From: Actinomycetes bacterium
GTDB lineage: Bacteria > Actinomycetota > Acidimicrobiia > Acidimicrobiales > Acidimicrobiaceae
DNA length: 41,629 bases
Direction of reading: 5' to 3'
Assembly: GCA_021841935.1 (NCBI GenBank)
Contig: JAKCDL010000019.1
Location: 1 to 41,629, forward strand
Shown one piece after another: positions 17,414 through 25,103 of this stretch. The first letter of the stretch is position 1, and every line of letters begins with the position of its first letter. The notes below the pieces were generated by a model, which saw only the letters and a list, made by a program, of their open reading frames with translations, searched no databases and was not told the origin of the DNA. The translations under genes were made by a program, and so were the position numbers.

Positions 17414-18160
17414 TTAATTCTTCCACCTTTCATAGCCGGAGACCTCGAGCTCTTCTACGATCTCCATGCCACCAGACGCTCGAATCTTGCCGTCGATGAG
17501 GATGTGAACCTGATCGGGTGCCACCTCATCTAGAAATCTTTGGTAGTGGGTGATGAGAAGCGCTGATAGTTTGGGATTCGCACTGCGCACCTCTCGTATT
17601 CCCTTGGAGACCACCCTTAGCGCGTCGATATCTAGCCCTGAGTCGGTCTCGTCTAGAATGGCTAAATCGGGATTCAAAAGCGCCATTTGGAGGATCTCAT
17701 TACGCTTCTTTTCCCCGCCTGAGAACCCCTCGTTAAGGTGCCTTTCGGCAAAACTTGGATCCATGCCAAGTCTCTCCATCCAATCGGCCATATCAAAGCG
17801 GATCTCAATGGCAGAGACGTCGCTTTGGCGCCTAGCGCTAACGGCTTGACGGAGGAATTGAATAACGGAAACACCACTTATCGACTCGGGATATTGGAAG
17901 GCCAGAAATATTCCAGCCTTAGCTCGCGTATCTGTTGACCATTCAGTGATGTCCTCGCCCTTGTAGAAGATTGAGCCCTTAGTAACTCTATATTCGGGAT
18001 GACCCATGAGAATCGACGCGAGAGTAGTCTTTCCGGATCCGTTTGGACCCATAAGAGCGTGGATTTCGCCCTCGGGTAAGGAAAGGTCGACACCGTGAAG
18101 GATCTCAGTATCTTCGGTCGCAACGTGCAAATTTCGTAGTTCGAATAGAGGTGAGCTCAT
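17414..18160 (-). CDS. sufC: SufC, canonical ABC ATPase of the SUF system (SufC2)
   Basis: A 248-residue ABC ATPase with Walker A GPNGSGKTT, a canonical SufC Q-loop IFLAFQYPESISGV, signature FSGGEKKRNE, Walker B LAILDETDSGLD and switch His in LITHYQR. These match standard SufC closely, unlike the paralogue at 10679-11395. It drives conformational change of the SufB-SufD scaffold. The start is ATG 18160, and its first base is 42 nt from the centre of operator 3. It leads the sufC2-sufS-sufU operon. With two sufC genes and single sufB and sufD in the window, a shared scaffold with alternative ATPases, or a mixed SufC1-SufC2 dimer, is possible (inference). Confidence 0.94.
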   Translation of the reverse strand: MSSPLFELRNLHVATEDTEILHGVDLSLPEGEIHALMGPNGSGKTTLASILMGHPEYRVTKGSIFYKGEDITEWSTDTRAKAGIFLAFQYPESISGVSVIQFLRQAVSARRQSDVSAIEIRFDMADWMERLGMDPSFAERHLNEGFSGGEKKRNEILQMALLNPDLAILDETDSGLDIDALRVVSKGIREVRSANPKLSALLITHYQRFLDEVAPDQVHILIDGKIRASGGMEIVEELEVSGYERWKN

Positions 18161-18186
18161 AGCTTCTATGTTAGTTGCTACGAGTG

Positions 18187-18218
18187 GCTATTTACACTAT
18201 CGTGATAGTGTAAATAGC
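18187..18218. promoter_or_regulatory. SUF operator 3: inverted repeat with perfect 15-bp arms upstream of sufC2
   Basis: GCTATTTACACTATC and its exact reverse complement flank a 2-bp GT spacer. The core ACTATC-N2-GATAGT is shared with the sites before sufB and sufD. It lies in the 59-base gap between sufC2 and the nitroreductase stop, so it overlaps the sufC2 promoter and might also act as an AT-rich hairpin in RNA. The shared core favours a DNA operator. Confidence 0.7.
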
Positions 18219-18219
18219 T

Positions 18220-18804
18220 CTACCAGGATCGTACGAAGTCGTCGATTGCAGGATCGTTGGGGTCTGGCGCTACTCCGTCTCGATAGGAGCCGATGTAAAT
18301 AAAGCCAATTAGGTAGTCACCTTCTGTTAGGCCAAGTGCTGCTTTTACTGAAGGATCATAGGCCATCTCACCAGTTCGCCATATTGATCCATAGCCATAT
18401 GATGTGGCTGCAAGTAAGATATTTTGAGCTGCTGCGGCACCCGCCGAGATGATCTCTTGATCGGGAAGGCTGTACTCCGGGTTCTTTTTAGCTGCAACTG
18501 CAATGACCAATGGGGCTCGGGTAAGTTTTTGCTTTTCTGCACCCAATTGAGCTGGTGTGGGTTCTACACCCTTGGCCTTCATGCGGTCAATTAGGGCATT
18601 TACGAGTACGTCACCAAACTCTTCGCGAGCCTCACCCTCGAAAACTGTGAACCAAAAGGGCTTAGTCACCTTGTGATCGGGAGCGCTAGCTCCTGCTCTA
18701 AGGATAGTTATGAGCTCGGCTTCGCTTGGACCAGGAACAGAAAGTCGCCCGACGCTGCGGCGCTGAAAGATGGTGTTGATTGCCGTGTTTGTTGACTTTT
18801 TCAT
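18220..18804 (-). CDS. YdjA-like nitroreductase family protein
   Basis: A 194-residue FMN-dependent nitroreductase-fold protein. The N-terminal RRSVGRLSVPGPSEAELITILRAG...APDHKVTKPFWF pattern is typical of the short YdjA-like subgroup. The FMN-site Gly/Ser-rich helix appears as AAAAQNILLAATSYGYGSIWRTG. The natural substrate is unknown; relatives reduce nitro compounds or quinones with NAD(P)H. The start is ATG 18804 with AAGGA eight bases upstream. The stop lies two bases from operator 3, so read-through into sufC2 is possible, but the operator suggests separate initiation for suf. Confidence 0.88.
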   Translation of the reverse strand: MKKSTNTAINTIFQRRSVGRLSVPGPSEAELITILRAGASAPDHKVTKPFWFTVFEGEAREEFGDVLVNALIDRMKAKGVEPTPAQLGAEKQKLTRAPLVIAVAAKKNPEYSLPDQEIISAGAAAAQNILLAATSYGYGSIWRTGEMAYDPSVKAALGLTEGDYLIGFIYIGSYRDGVAPDPNDPAIDDFVRSW

Positions 18805-18880
18805 TGCCCTGTCCTTATTCCCCTGACTTTTCTTGAATCACTCTACAGAGCATTGGGTAAACAGCAAGTTAAATCTTGTA

Positions 18881-19498
18881 TTAGTCTCCCCGTAGTGCCC
18901 ACTCTTCGAGGTGAGGCCTTTCACTACCAAAGGTCGTATATCTTCCGTGACCTGGAAGAATAATGACATCGTCGCTGAATCGGTTGAATAGCCGGTCGGT
19001 TAAAGAGTCCATTATCTTTCCAAAGTTCCCTCCAGGAAAGTGGGTAGCACCAGGCCCACCGGGAAAGAGAGTGTCGCCAGTGAAGAGAAAATTACTGCCA
19101 TGCAGGTAAAAGCAGAACGAACCGTCGGTATGGCCCGGAGTGGAGATGTTTTCGATCGTCAGGCCGCCAAATTCATAGGCTTCGCCGTCAGCTGCCAGGA
19201 GATCGTAACTTGGAAGAAGAAAAGCGTCCTCTTTGCCAACTACAACTTCGAAGCCAGCATCTCGTAGGTGTTCGACAGCACCAATGTGGTCGTAGTGGCC
19301 ATGGGTTTCAAGAACAGTCCTAACTTTGAGAGCCTTGGCAAACTCTTCAAGGTAATCTCCCTCGTCTGCGGCGTCAATAAGGATCGATTCGCCAGTTGAC
19401 TTAGATGTCACTATGTATACGTTGTTGTCTAAGTCTCCGACTACGCATCTGTTTACGACAGCAGATCCATCCTCAAAGAGTTTTGTAAAAGCCTCCAC
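18881..19498 (-). CDS. MBL-fold metallo-hydrolase (glyoxalase II-like)
   Basis: A 205-residue metallo-beta-lactamase fold with ETHGHYDHIG (HxHxDH), TPGHTDGS, FTGDTLFPGG and ILPGHGRYTT, i.e. the complete two-metal site. It resembles the actinobacterial MBL group with DNN(V/A)(Y/W) near the N-terminus (DLDNNVYIV) and GGPGATHFPGG. These are hydrolases presumed to act on thioesters. The start is GTG 19498 with AGGGGG upstream. A longer frame to 19612 has no good ribosome site and would include the direct repeats at 19545-19578. The family often sits with mycothiol-linked proteins, and a MDMPI-type gene lies elsewhere in the window (2471). A role with mycothiol thioesters is speculation. Confidence 0.82.
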   Translation of the reverse strand: MEAFTKLFEDGSAVVNRCVVGDLDNNVYIVTSKSTGESILIDAADEGDYLEEFAKALKVRTVLETHGHYDHIGAVEHLRDAGFEVVVGKEDAFLLPSYDLLAADGEAYEFGGLTIENISTPGHTDGSFCFYLHGSNFLFTGDTLFPGGPGATHFPGGNFGKIMDSLTDRLFNRFSDDVIILPGHGRYTTFGSERPHLEEWALRGD

Positions 19499-19544
19499 CT
19501 TGACCCCCTCGTCGACTCGGTGATTTGACGATACTACATCTCTG

Positions 19545-19578
19545 TTGGATAAAGTTTTAATTGGATTTGGATAAAGTT
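19545..19578 (-). promoter_or_regulatory. Two direct repeats, 22 bp apart, upstream of the MBL hydrolase
   Basis: TTGGATAAAGTT occurs at 19545-19556 and again at 19567-19578, a period of 22 bp (two helical turns) on the same face of DNA. The position is 47-80 bases upstream of GTG 19498. Spaced direct repeats of this kind are typical of OmpR/PhoB-type regulator sites. No further evidence identifies the binder. Confidence 0.4.
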
Positions 19579-19712
19579 CAATAATGTAGAAATTGACGGT
19601 CGCAAGGCCCATGGAGCCCCGATTTTGGGAGCAAAAAATCCACCCTTCAGAGGAGTGTTGTCACCTCGATTGGACTTTTATTTGCGATTCGAACTCTTTG
19701 GACCGCATGCGT

Positions 19713-19748
19713 AAGAGGAGGTGGCGAATCTTTTCGCCACCTCCTCTT
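19713..19748. terminator. 16-bp perfect hairpin between SDR and MBL genes
   Basis: AAGAGGAGGTGGCGAA pairs with its exact complement across a 4-nt loop. It lies about 170 bases past the SDR stop (minus strand) and upstream of the MBL gene, so it most likely ends SDR transcription. No T-tract of note follows in the minus direction. The rest of 19579-19919 shows no gene. Confidence 0.6.
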
Positions 19749-19919
19749 CTTGCTCTACTTCTTATGTGGCCATATAACAGTCATTGCCAGGCTTAGCTTC
19801 GATCTCTCTGCATCTGAGTTTGACCCAGGAGTCATTAAAGGCGATCACAAACGCTAGCTTGCAATCAGAGTTATTGATCGAGGAGCGTCGACTTTAGTGT
19901 CAGTTGAATATATGACCTA

Positions 19920-20693
19920 TTACTTAGGTGGCATCCTCAGGGCGCCGTCGAGGCGGATAACTTCGCCGTTGATGTAGCCGTTTCGAATGATCTCCATTGC
20001 CATAGAGGCAAAGTCTTCAGGAACACCTAGTCGATGAGGGAAGGGTACCCCCGATGCGAGCATTTCTCTGATTTGATCTGGAAGCTGACCTAGTAGAGGC
20101 GTATCCATTATTCCTGGAGCAATGGTTACAACGCGTATCCCAGCTGCAGATAGATCTCTCGCTGCCGGAAGCGTCATGCCAACGATCGCTCCTTTGGAGG
20201 CGCTATAGGCAAGTTGTCCGATTTGGCCATCGTATGCGGCGATAGAGGCGGTATTGATGATCACTCCGCGCTCTCCAAATTCAAGGGGTTCGCTCTTGTT
20301 GATCGCTGATGCGCCAAGGCGAAGGAGGTTGAAGGTTCCGATTAAGTTGACTTTGATTATTCGATCGAAGCCCGAAAGGCTGTGCGGTGTGCCATCTCTT
20401 CCAATGGTCCTCTCGGCGATTCCGATTCCGGCGCAGTTGATTACTGCCCGCAGTGGCCCATGGCCAAGCGCTACATCGATTGCAGCTTGAACTTCACTCT
20501 CATCTGAGACGTCGGCAACTACGTAGTCTGTACCCCCGCCAAGCTCTGCTGCTAGGGCCTTTGCCTTCTCGCCATCTCGGTCGAGGATCGTTACCAATCC
20601 CCCTGCCTCTACGATTCTTCGAGCGGTAGCTGCACCTAGCCCCGATGCTCCACCACTTATGACTGCTGAAAATCCACGTATATCCATAGTCAC
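19920..20693 (-). CDS. Short-chain dehydrogenase, 3-hydroxyacyl-CoA dehydrogenase type II-like
   Basis: A 257-residue SDR with NAD-binding GGASGLG (residues 14-20), NCAGIG, active-site Ser in NTASIAA and YSASKGA with the Tyr-x3-Lys pair. The C-terminal [15 protein letters not shown] is characteristic of the HSD17B10/3-hydroxyacyl-CoA dehydrogenase type II group. It would oxidise 3-hydroxyacyl-CoA in fatty acid or branched-chain breakdown, with NAD+. The start is GTG 20693 or ATG 20687; neither has a visible ribosome site. It is monocistronic, with a hairpin downstream at 19713-19748. The crotonase at 8144 and the acyl-CoA dehydrogenase at 26538 could serve the same kind of pathway. Confidence 0.86.
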   Translation of the reverse strand: MTMDIRGFSAVISGGASGLGAATARRIVEAGGLVTILDRDGEKAKALAAELGGGTDYVVADVSDESEVQAAIDVALGHGPLRAVINCAGIGIAERTIGRDGTPHSLSGFDRIIKVNLIGTFNLLRLGASAINKSEPLEFGERGVIINTASIAAYDGQIGQLAYSASKGAIVGMTLPAARDLSAAGIRVVTIAPGIMDTPLLGQLPDQIREMLASGVPFPHRLGVPEDFASMAMEIIRNGYINGEVIRLDGALRMPPK

Positions 20694-21055
20694 ACAATCT
20701 AGGTTATTACAGCCTTCTCGATTGGCTTATTTGCAATTCTTTGCGCCTAGGCGCTGATCTTGGTAAGAATTTCTTCGCATCGATGAAACTGATCGTAAGC
20801 CAGATGCTAAATCTTGCATTCAAAGGGGTGATTTACGTCGTCTCTTGTCTCGAAGAGATGAATTTACCGATTGTCAGATAGAGCGGTTTTCTTGAGTGGT
20901 TGAAGCTGCCTCGTGGCTACGTTGGAAGTACGAGGTGCGACAAAGGTGATGCACTTAGTAAAGTTTTGCTATCGCCCTAGGGCCAAAGGCTTCAAAATGT
21001 TATACTTCGGGCCCTTAATGTGACAAATCCACAAAAGTATGCCTAAAGTCAAATT
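20694..21055 (+). promoter_or_regulatory. Intergenic region with extended -10 promoter for aceE
   Basis: No gene is seen here. An extended -10, TGTTATACT, lies at 20998-21006, predicting a start near 21013 and a leader of about 43 nt before ATG 21056. No good -35 accompanies it, as is usual for extended -10 promoters. A near-match to a CRP-type site (TGTGACAAATCCACA) begins at 21019 but is imperfect. Confidence 0.45.
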
Positions 21056-23773
21056 ATGATCATTGACGGTTTTTCACACCAACTTCCAGATATCGATCCC
21101 ACAGAGACAGTTGAGTGGGTCGACTCTTTCAATTCACTCGTTGAAGGTCGCGGTAAATCTAGGGCCTCTTACATCCTGATGCGGCTTTTAGAGGCGGCCC
21201 GAGCCTCTCAGGTAGGTTTTCCAGCGACGGTATCGACGCCGTATATAAATTCGATAACCACCGAACAGCAGCCGTGGTTTCCGGGTGATGAGGAGATGGA
21301 GCGACATATAAGGCGCTACATCAGATGGAACGCCGCCGTCATGGTAACTAGAGCCAATATGCGTTCAGAGGGCATAGGAGGCCACTTGGCGACTTATGCA
21401 AGCTCATCTACCCTCTACGAAGTTGGCTTTAACCACTTTTTCAAAGGCAAGGGAAATGGTGGCGCTGGTGATCAGATCTTCTTCCAGGGTCACGCCTCTC
21501 CAGGTATCTACTCGAGGGCATTCGTTGAAGGTCGCCTCTCTGAGCAGCAACTCGATAACTTTAGGATGGAGACCAACGGTAATGGCCTCTCGTCATACCC
21601 TCACCCAAGGTGTCTCCCTGATTTCTGGGAGTTCCCGACAGTTTCAATGGGAATTGGTCCTCTAACAGCCATCTATCAGGCCTACTTCAATAGATACCTT
21701 CAAGATCGAAAGATCGCCGATACCTCAGAGTCGACTGTGTGGTCTTTTGTGGGTGATGGTGAATTTGACGAGCCAGAGACTCAAGCGGGGCTTTCGCTCG
21801 CCGGTCGTGAAAAGCTCGACAACCTAGTAATGGTCGTCAACTGTAACCTTCAACGCCTCGATGGTCCAGTTCGTGGAAATGGCAAGATCATTCAAGAGCT
21901 AGAGGCAACGCTTAGGGGAGCTGGTTGGAACGTCATCAAGGTCATCTGGGGAAGTGCTTGGGATGAACTATTAGCTCGAGACGTTGACGGAGTCCTCCTC
22001 AATAAGATGAACTCAACGTGCGATGGCGAGTATCAGAAGTTAGCTACAGAGGATGGTGCTTACATCCGCGAACACTTCTTCGGCCCCGACCCAAGGCTGC
22101 GTAAGTTGGTTGAGCACCTCTCCGATGATGATCTAGTCAAGTTGCCACGTGGCGGCCATGACTACAAGAAGTTATACGCTGCGTACAAGGCGGCTACCGA
22201 GCATTCGGGTGCTCCAACTGCAATTTTGGCTAAGACGGTCAAGGGCTGGACTTTAGGAACTGGAATTGAATCTCGTAACTCAACCCACCAGATAAAGAAG
22301 ATGTCTAGAGACCAGCTATTGAAGCTTCGAGAGACCCTCGATCTTGACAAAGAGATTCCAGATAGCGCATTTGAAGCGGAGCTACCTCCATACATCAGGC
22401 CATCTGCTGATTCACCCGTCTATGAGTACATGATGCATCGACGACAGGCACTAGGCGGCGCCTCACCCGCTAGGACCATTCATACCACGCCACGTCTAAT
22501 ACCATCTGAGTCGAGCTTCAAGGAGTTCTTCGGTGGATCTGGCAGGGTAGCTGTCTCTACGACTATGGCATTTGCCAAGTTGCTCAAGAACCTGACTCGC
22601 GATGAAGTCGTGGGTAAGCTAATCGTTCCTATCATCCCAGATGAGGCTCGAACCTTTGGCCTTGAATCACTTATCAAGGACGTAAAGATCTACGCATCTC
22701 AAGGGCAACGCTATACCCCCGTAGATGCTGGATTGATGCTCTCATATGAAGAGGGCAAAGATGGCCAAATCCTTGAAGAAGGTATTACTGAAGCTGGTTC
22801 AATGGCTACCTTCCAAGTAGCTGGAACCTCATATTCGACACACGGTGCCGCGACAGTTCCTTTTTACATGTTTTATTCGATGTTCGGTTTCCAGAGAACT
22901 GGCGATCAGATCTGGGCAGCGAGCGATGCTCGTGCACGTGGATTTTTGATTGGTGGGACCGCTGGTAGGACAACTCTGCACGGTGAGGGGCTTCAACACG
23001 ATGATGGCCATAGTTTGGTGTTGGCATCCACTGTGCCAAGTGTTCGCGCCTACGATCCCGCATTTGCCTATGAGATGGCGATCGTAATTGAGCATGGTTT
23101 CGATGAGATGTATGGAGATTCTCAAAAAGATGAGATCTTCTATGTGACCCTCTACAACGAGAATTATGTGATGCCGGCAGTTCCAGGCGATAGGCCAATC
23201 GAAGAGATAAAGGCTGGAATAGTAAAGGGTCTCTACCTCTATGAGGCTGGACAAGAGGGAATTGGAGAGGGGCATAGGGCCTCAGTCTTCTTCTCCGGTT
23301 CAGCCTGGCAGGCCGCTGTCTCTGCTAAAGCGATCCTCCAGGATAACTATGGCGTGTCAGTGGATCTCTACTCTGCTCCATCCTATAAGGCTCTTCGTGA
23401 GGATTGCCTTGAAGTTGAGAGGTACAACCGACTCCATCCGACCTATGCGAAGCGCTCATCATACTTGGATGAGATGATGAAGCACAAGAGCGGTCCAATA
23501 GTTGCCGTCTCTGACTTTATGAAGGCAGTACCTGATCAGATCGGTAGGTTCATCACAGACCGTCCATTTATTAGCCTCGGTACAGATGGCTTTGGTCGAT
23601 CGGATACTCGCGAGAATCTACGTCGATACTTTGAGATAGATGCACCACAGATCGTTGTTTCGGTGTTATCTGGTTTGATGGAGGAGGGCAAAGTAGGCGC
23701 CGAGCTAGTCGCTAAGGCGATTGCTGACCTCGGAGTAAACCCTGAGCATCCAAATCCAGCAACTGTCATCTGA
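21056..23773 (+). CDS. aceE: Pyruvate dehydrogenase E1 component, homodimeric type
   Basis: A 905-residue single-chain E1 of the AceE type found in Gammaproteobacteria and Actinobacteria. It decarboxylates pyruvate with ThDP and passes the acetyl group to E2 lipoyl. The ThDP motif is FVGDGEFDEPETQAG ... VNCNLQRLDGPVRGN (GDG to N). Active-site histidines are visible in FQGHASPGIYSRAF and TTLHGEGLQHDDGHS. The length matches the family (about 890-920). No E1 beta, E2 or E3 gene lies in the window; actinobacteria often keep aceE alone and share E2 with oxoglutarate dehydrogenase. The start is ATG 21056 with no clear ribosome site. A strong terminator follows. Confidence 0.96.
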   Translation: MIIDGFSHQLPDIDPTETVEWVDSFNSLVEGRGKSRASYILMRLLEAARASQVGFPATVSTPYINSITTEQQPWFPGDEEMERHIRRYIRWNAAVMVTRANMRSEGIGGHLATYASSSTLYEVGFNHFFKGKGNGGAGDQIFFQGHASPGIYSRAFVEGRLSEQQLDNFRMETNGNGLSSYPHPRCLPDFWEFPTVSMGIGPLTAIYQAYFNRYLQDRKIADTSESTVWSFVGDGEFDEPETQAGLSLAGREKLDNLVMVVNCNLQRLDGPVRGNGKIIQELEATLRGAGWNVIKVIWGSAWDELLARDVDGVLLNKMNSTCDGEYQKLATEDGAYIREHFFGPDPRLRKLVEHLSDDDLVKLPRGGHDYKKLYAAYKAATEHSGAPTAILAKTVKGWTLGTGIESRNSTHQIKKMSRDQLLKLRETLDLDKEIPDSAFEAELPPYIRPSADSPVYEYMMHRRQALGGASPARTIHTTPRLIPSESSFKEFFGGSGRVAVSTTMAFAKLLKNLTRDEVVGKLIVPIIPDEARTFGLESLIKDVKIYASQGQRYTPVDAGLMLSYEEGKDGQILEEGITEAGSMATFQVAGTSYSTHGAATVPFYMFYSMFGFQRTGDQIWAASDARARGFLIGGTAGRTTLHGEGLQHDDGHSLVLASTVPSVRAYDPAFAYEMAIVIEHGFDEMYGDSQKDEIFYVTLYNENYVMPAVPGDRPIEEIKAGIVKGLYLYEAGQEGIGEGHRASVFFSGSAWQAAVSAKAILQDNYGVSVDLYSAPSYKALREDCLEVERYNRLHPTYAKRSSYLDEMMKHKSGPIVAVSDFMKAVPDQIGRFITDRPFISLGTDGFGRSDTRENLRRYFEIDAPQIVVSVLSGLMEEGKVGAELVAKAIADLGVNPEHPNPATVI

Positions 23774-23805
23774 TAGTAGCTAAGCAGATGTTGATCTAGC
23801 ATTGA

Positions 23806-23841
23806 AGCGGGACACCGAATTTGGTGTCCCGCTCGGATTTT
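23806..23841 (+). terminator. Rho-independent terminator after aceE
   Basis: AGCGGGACACC pairs with GGTGTCCCGCT (11 bp) across a 6-nt loop and is followed by CGGATTTTAA. The ribosome site of the next gene begins just after it, so some read-through may feed that gene. Confidence 0.9.
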
Positions 23842-23851
23842 AAGGGTTAAT

Positions 23852-24415
23852 ATGGCTTTTTATATCGCTTTGAATGATGAGGCAAATGACCTCCTTGCTA
23901 CGTCGCCTTTTGCTCTACTAGTCGGAATGGTCCTTGATCAGCAGATCCCAATGGAGAGAGCATTCATTGCACCATATCTTCTCTCCGCGCGCCTTGGGGG
24001 AGAGCTTTCACCTAAGCGTCTCCTAGAGATGGATATCGCCGAAGTTGAAAAAGTCTTTGGAGAAAAGCCTGCTCTTCACCGATTTCCAGCGTCAATGGCC
24101 AAGAGAGTTGTAGAGGTGGCCCGGATCGTGGAAGATACCTATGGTGGCGATGCCAGTGCAATTTGGCGCGATGCGAAGGACGGTGAAGACCTTATGAAAC
24201 GACTGATGAGTCTTCCTGGCTTTGGCAAGGATAAGGCCAAAATCTTCACTGCTCTTCTTGGAAAGCAAGTCGGCCTTGAGGTCCCCGGATGGCAAAGTGC
24301 ATGTGATCCATTTGGCCAAGAAGGTACCTTCATGAGTGTCGCTGATATCGTCGATGCAGAGTCCATGACCCAAGTGAGGAACTTCAAACAAGCGATGAAG
24401 GCGGCTAAAAAGTAG
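23852..24415 (+). CDS. HhH-GPD-type base-excision DNA repair protein
   Basis: A 187-residue protein of the actinobacterial HhH-GPD group. The start of the glycosylase fold is seen in LLVGMVLDQQIPMERAF (about 22-38). The helix-hairpin-helix LPGFGKDKAKIF is at 121-132, followed about 20 residues later by WQSACDPFG, where the catalytic Asp of HhH glycosylases would lie (CDP). No 4Fe-4S cysteine cluster is present. It probably removes or recognises a damaged base; its specificity is unknown. The start is ATG 23852 with AAGGG upstream. The stop overlaps the GTG of thiE by one base, so the two are co-translated. Confidence 0.85.
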   Translation: MAFYIALNDEANDLLATSPFALLVGMVLDQQIPMERAFIAPYLLSARLGGELSPKRLLEMDIAEVEKVFGEKPALHRFPASMAKRVVEVARIVEDTYGGDASAIWRDAKDGEDLMKRLMSLPGFGKDKAKIFTALLGKQVGLEVPGWQSACDPFGQEGTFMSVADIVDAESMTQVRNFKQAMKAAKK

Positions 24416-25041
24416 TGAACCTCTCGATGAGTAATAGGGACCTCTACCTCTGCATAAATGTTCGGGATAATACGAGGGCGATAGTCGAACAAGCTCTAGA
24501 GGGTGGAGTAAACGTCGTTCAGATCAGAGAGAAGGACAAGGAGGCTCGTGAGATACTGCGCCTCGCCGACGAGCTCATCCCTCTTTGCCACAGATACTCG
24601 GTTCCTCTCTTTATCAATGACCGAGCAGACTTAGTTCTGCTCTCTGGGGCTGACGGCATCCACGTTGGCCAAGGAGACATCGAGGTGGATGATTGTCGTC
24701 GAATTCTTGGTGATGACGTCTTGGTTGGACTATCGACACATGAGATATCCGACCTAGAAGGTGCCCTGGCCATAGCCGATAGGACTAGTTATATCTCTGC
24801 TGGCCCCGTTGACCCAACCCCGACGAAGCCACAGAGGGTTGGCACGGGAATTGACTATGTCAAAGAGGCGATCGACAGAAGTGCTAAGCCCGTCTTTGTA
24901 ACTGGAGGAGTAGATCCCGAGAAGGTGCTCACTCTAGGGGAGGTAGGCGTTCGCCACTTCGTGGTAGTTCGTTATATCGCAGATAGCGACGGTCCATTCG
25001 AGGCCGCAACTAAGCTCCGCAAAGCAATAGATTCTCTATAG
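24415..25041 (+). CDS. thiE: Thiamine-phosphate synthase (ThiE)
   Basis: A 208-residue TIM-barrel protein that joins HMP-pyrophosphate and thiazole phosphate. The diphosphate and Mg motifs are VQIREKD, FINDRADLVLLSGADGIHVGQGD, SAGPVDPTPTKPQ and the phosphate-binding VTGGV. The TPTKP loop is a near match to the usual TxTK. It starts at GTG 24415, sharing one base with the previous stop; ATG 24427 would give a slightly shorter product with the same domain. ThiE supplies thiamine phosphate, the precursor of the ThDP used by AceE upstream, but the coupling to a DNA repair gene is odd. Confidence 0.9.
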   Translation: MNLSMSNRDLYLCINVRDNTRAIVEQALEGGVNVVQIREKDKEAREILRLADELIPLCHRYSVPLFINDRADLVLLSGADGIHVGQGDIEVDDCRRILGDDVLVGLSTHEISDLEGALAIADRTSYISAGPVDPTPTKPQRVGTGIDYVKEAIDRSAKPVFVTGGVDPEKVLTLGEVGVRHFVVVRYIADSDGPFEAATKLRKAIDSL

Positions 25042-25103
25042 CTAGTAGATCTAGAGGTAATAGGACATTTTGTGACGACTGTGTGCCTTAGGCAAATCAG
25101 TGG

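Noticed and set aside
21019..21034. CRP-type site upstream of aceE
   Set aside because: TGTGA is present but the right half is shifted by one base and mismatched, so it is too weak to claim.
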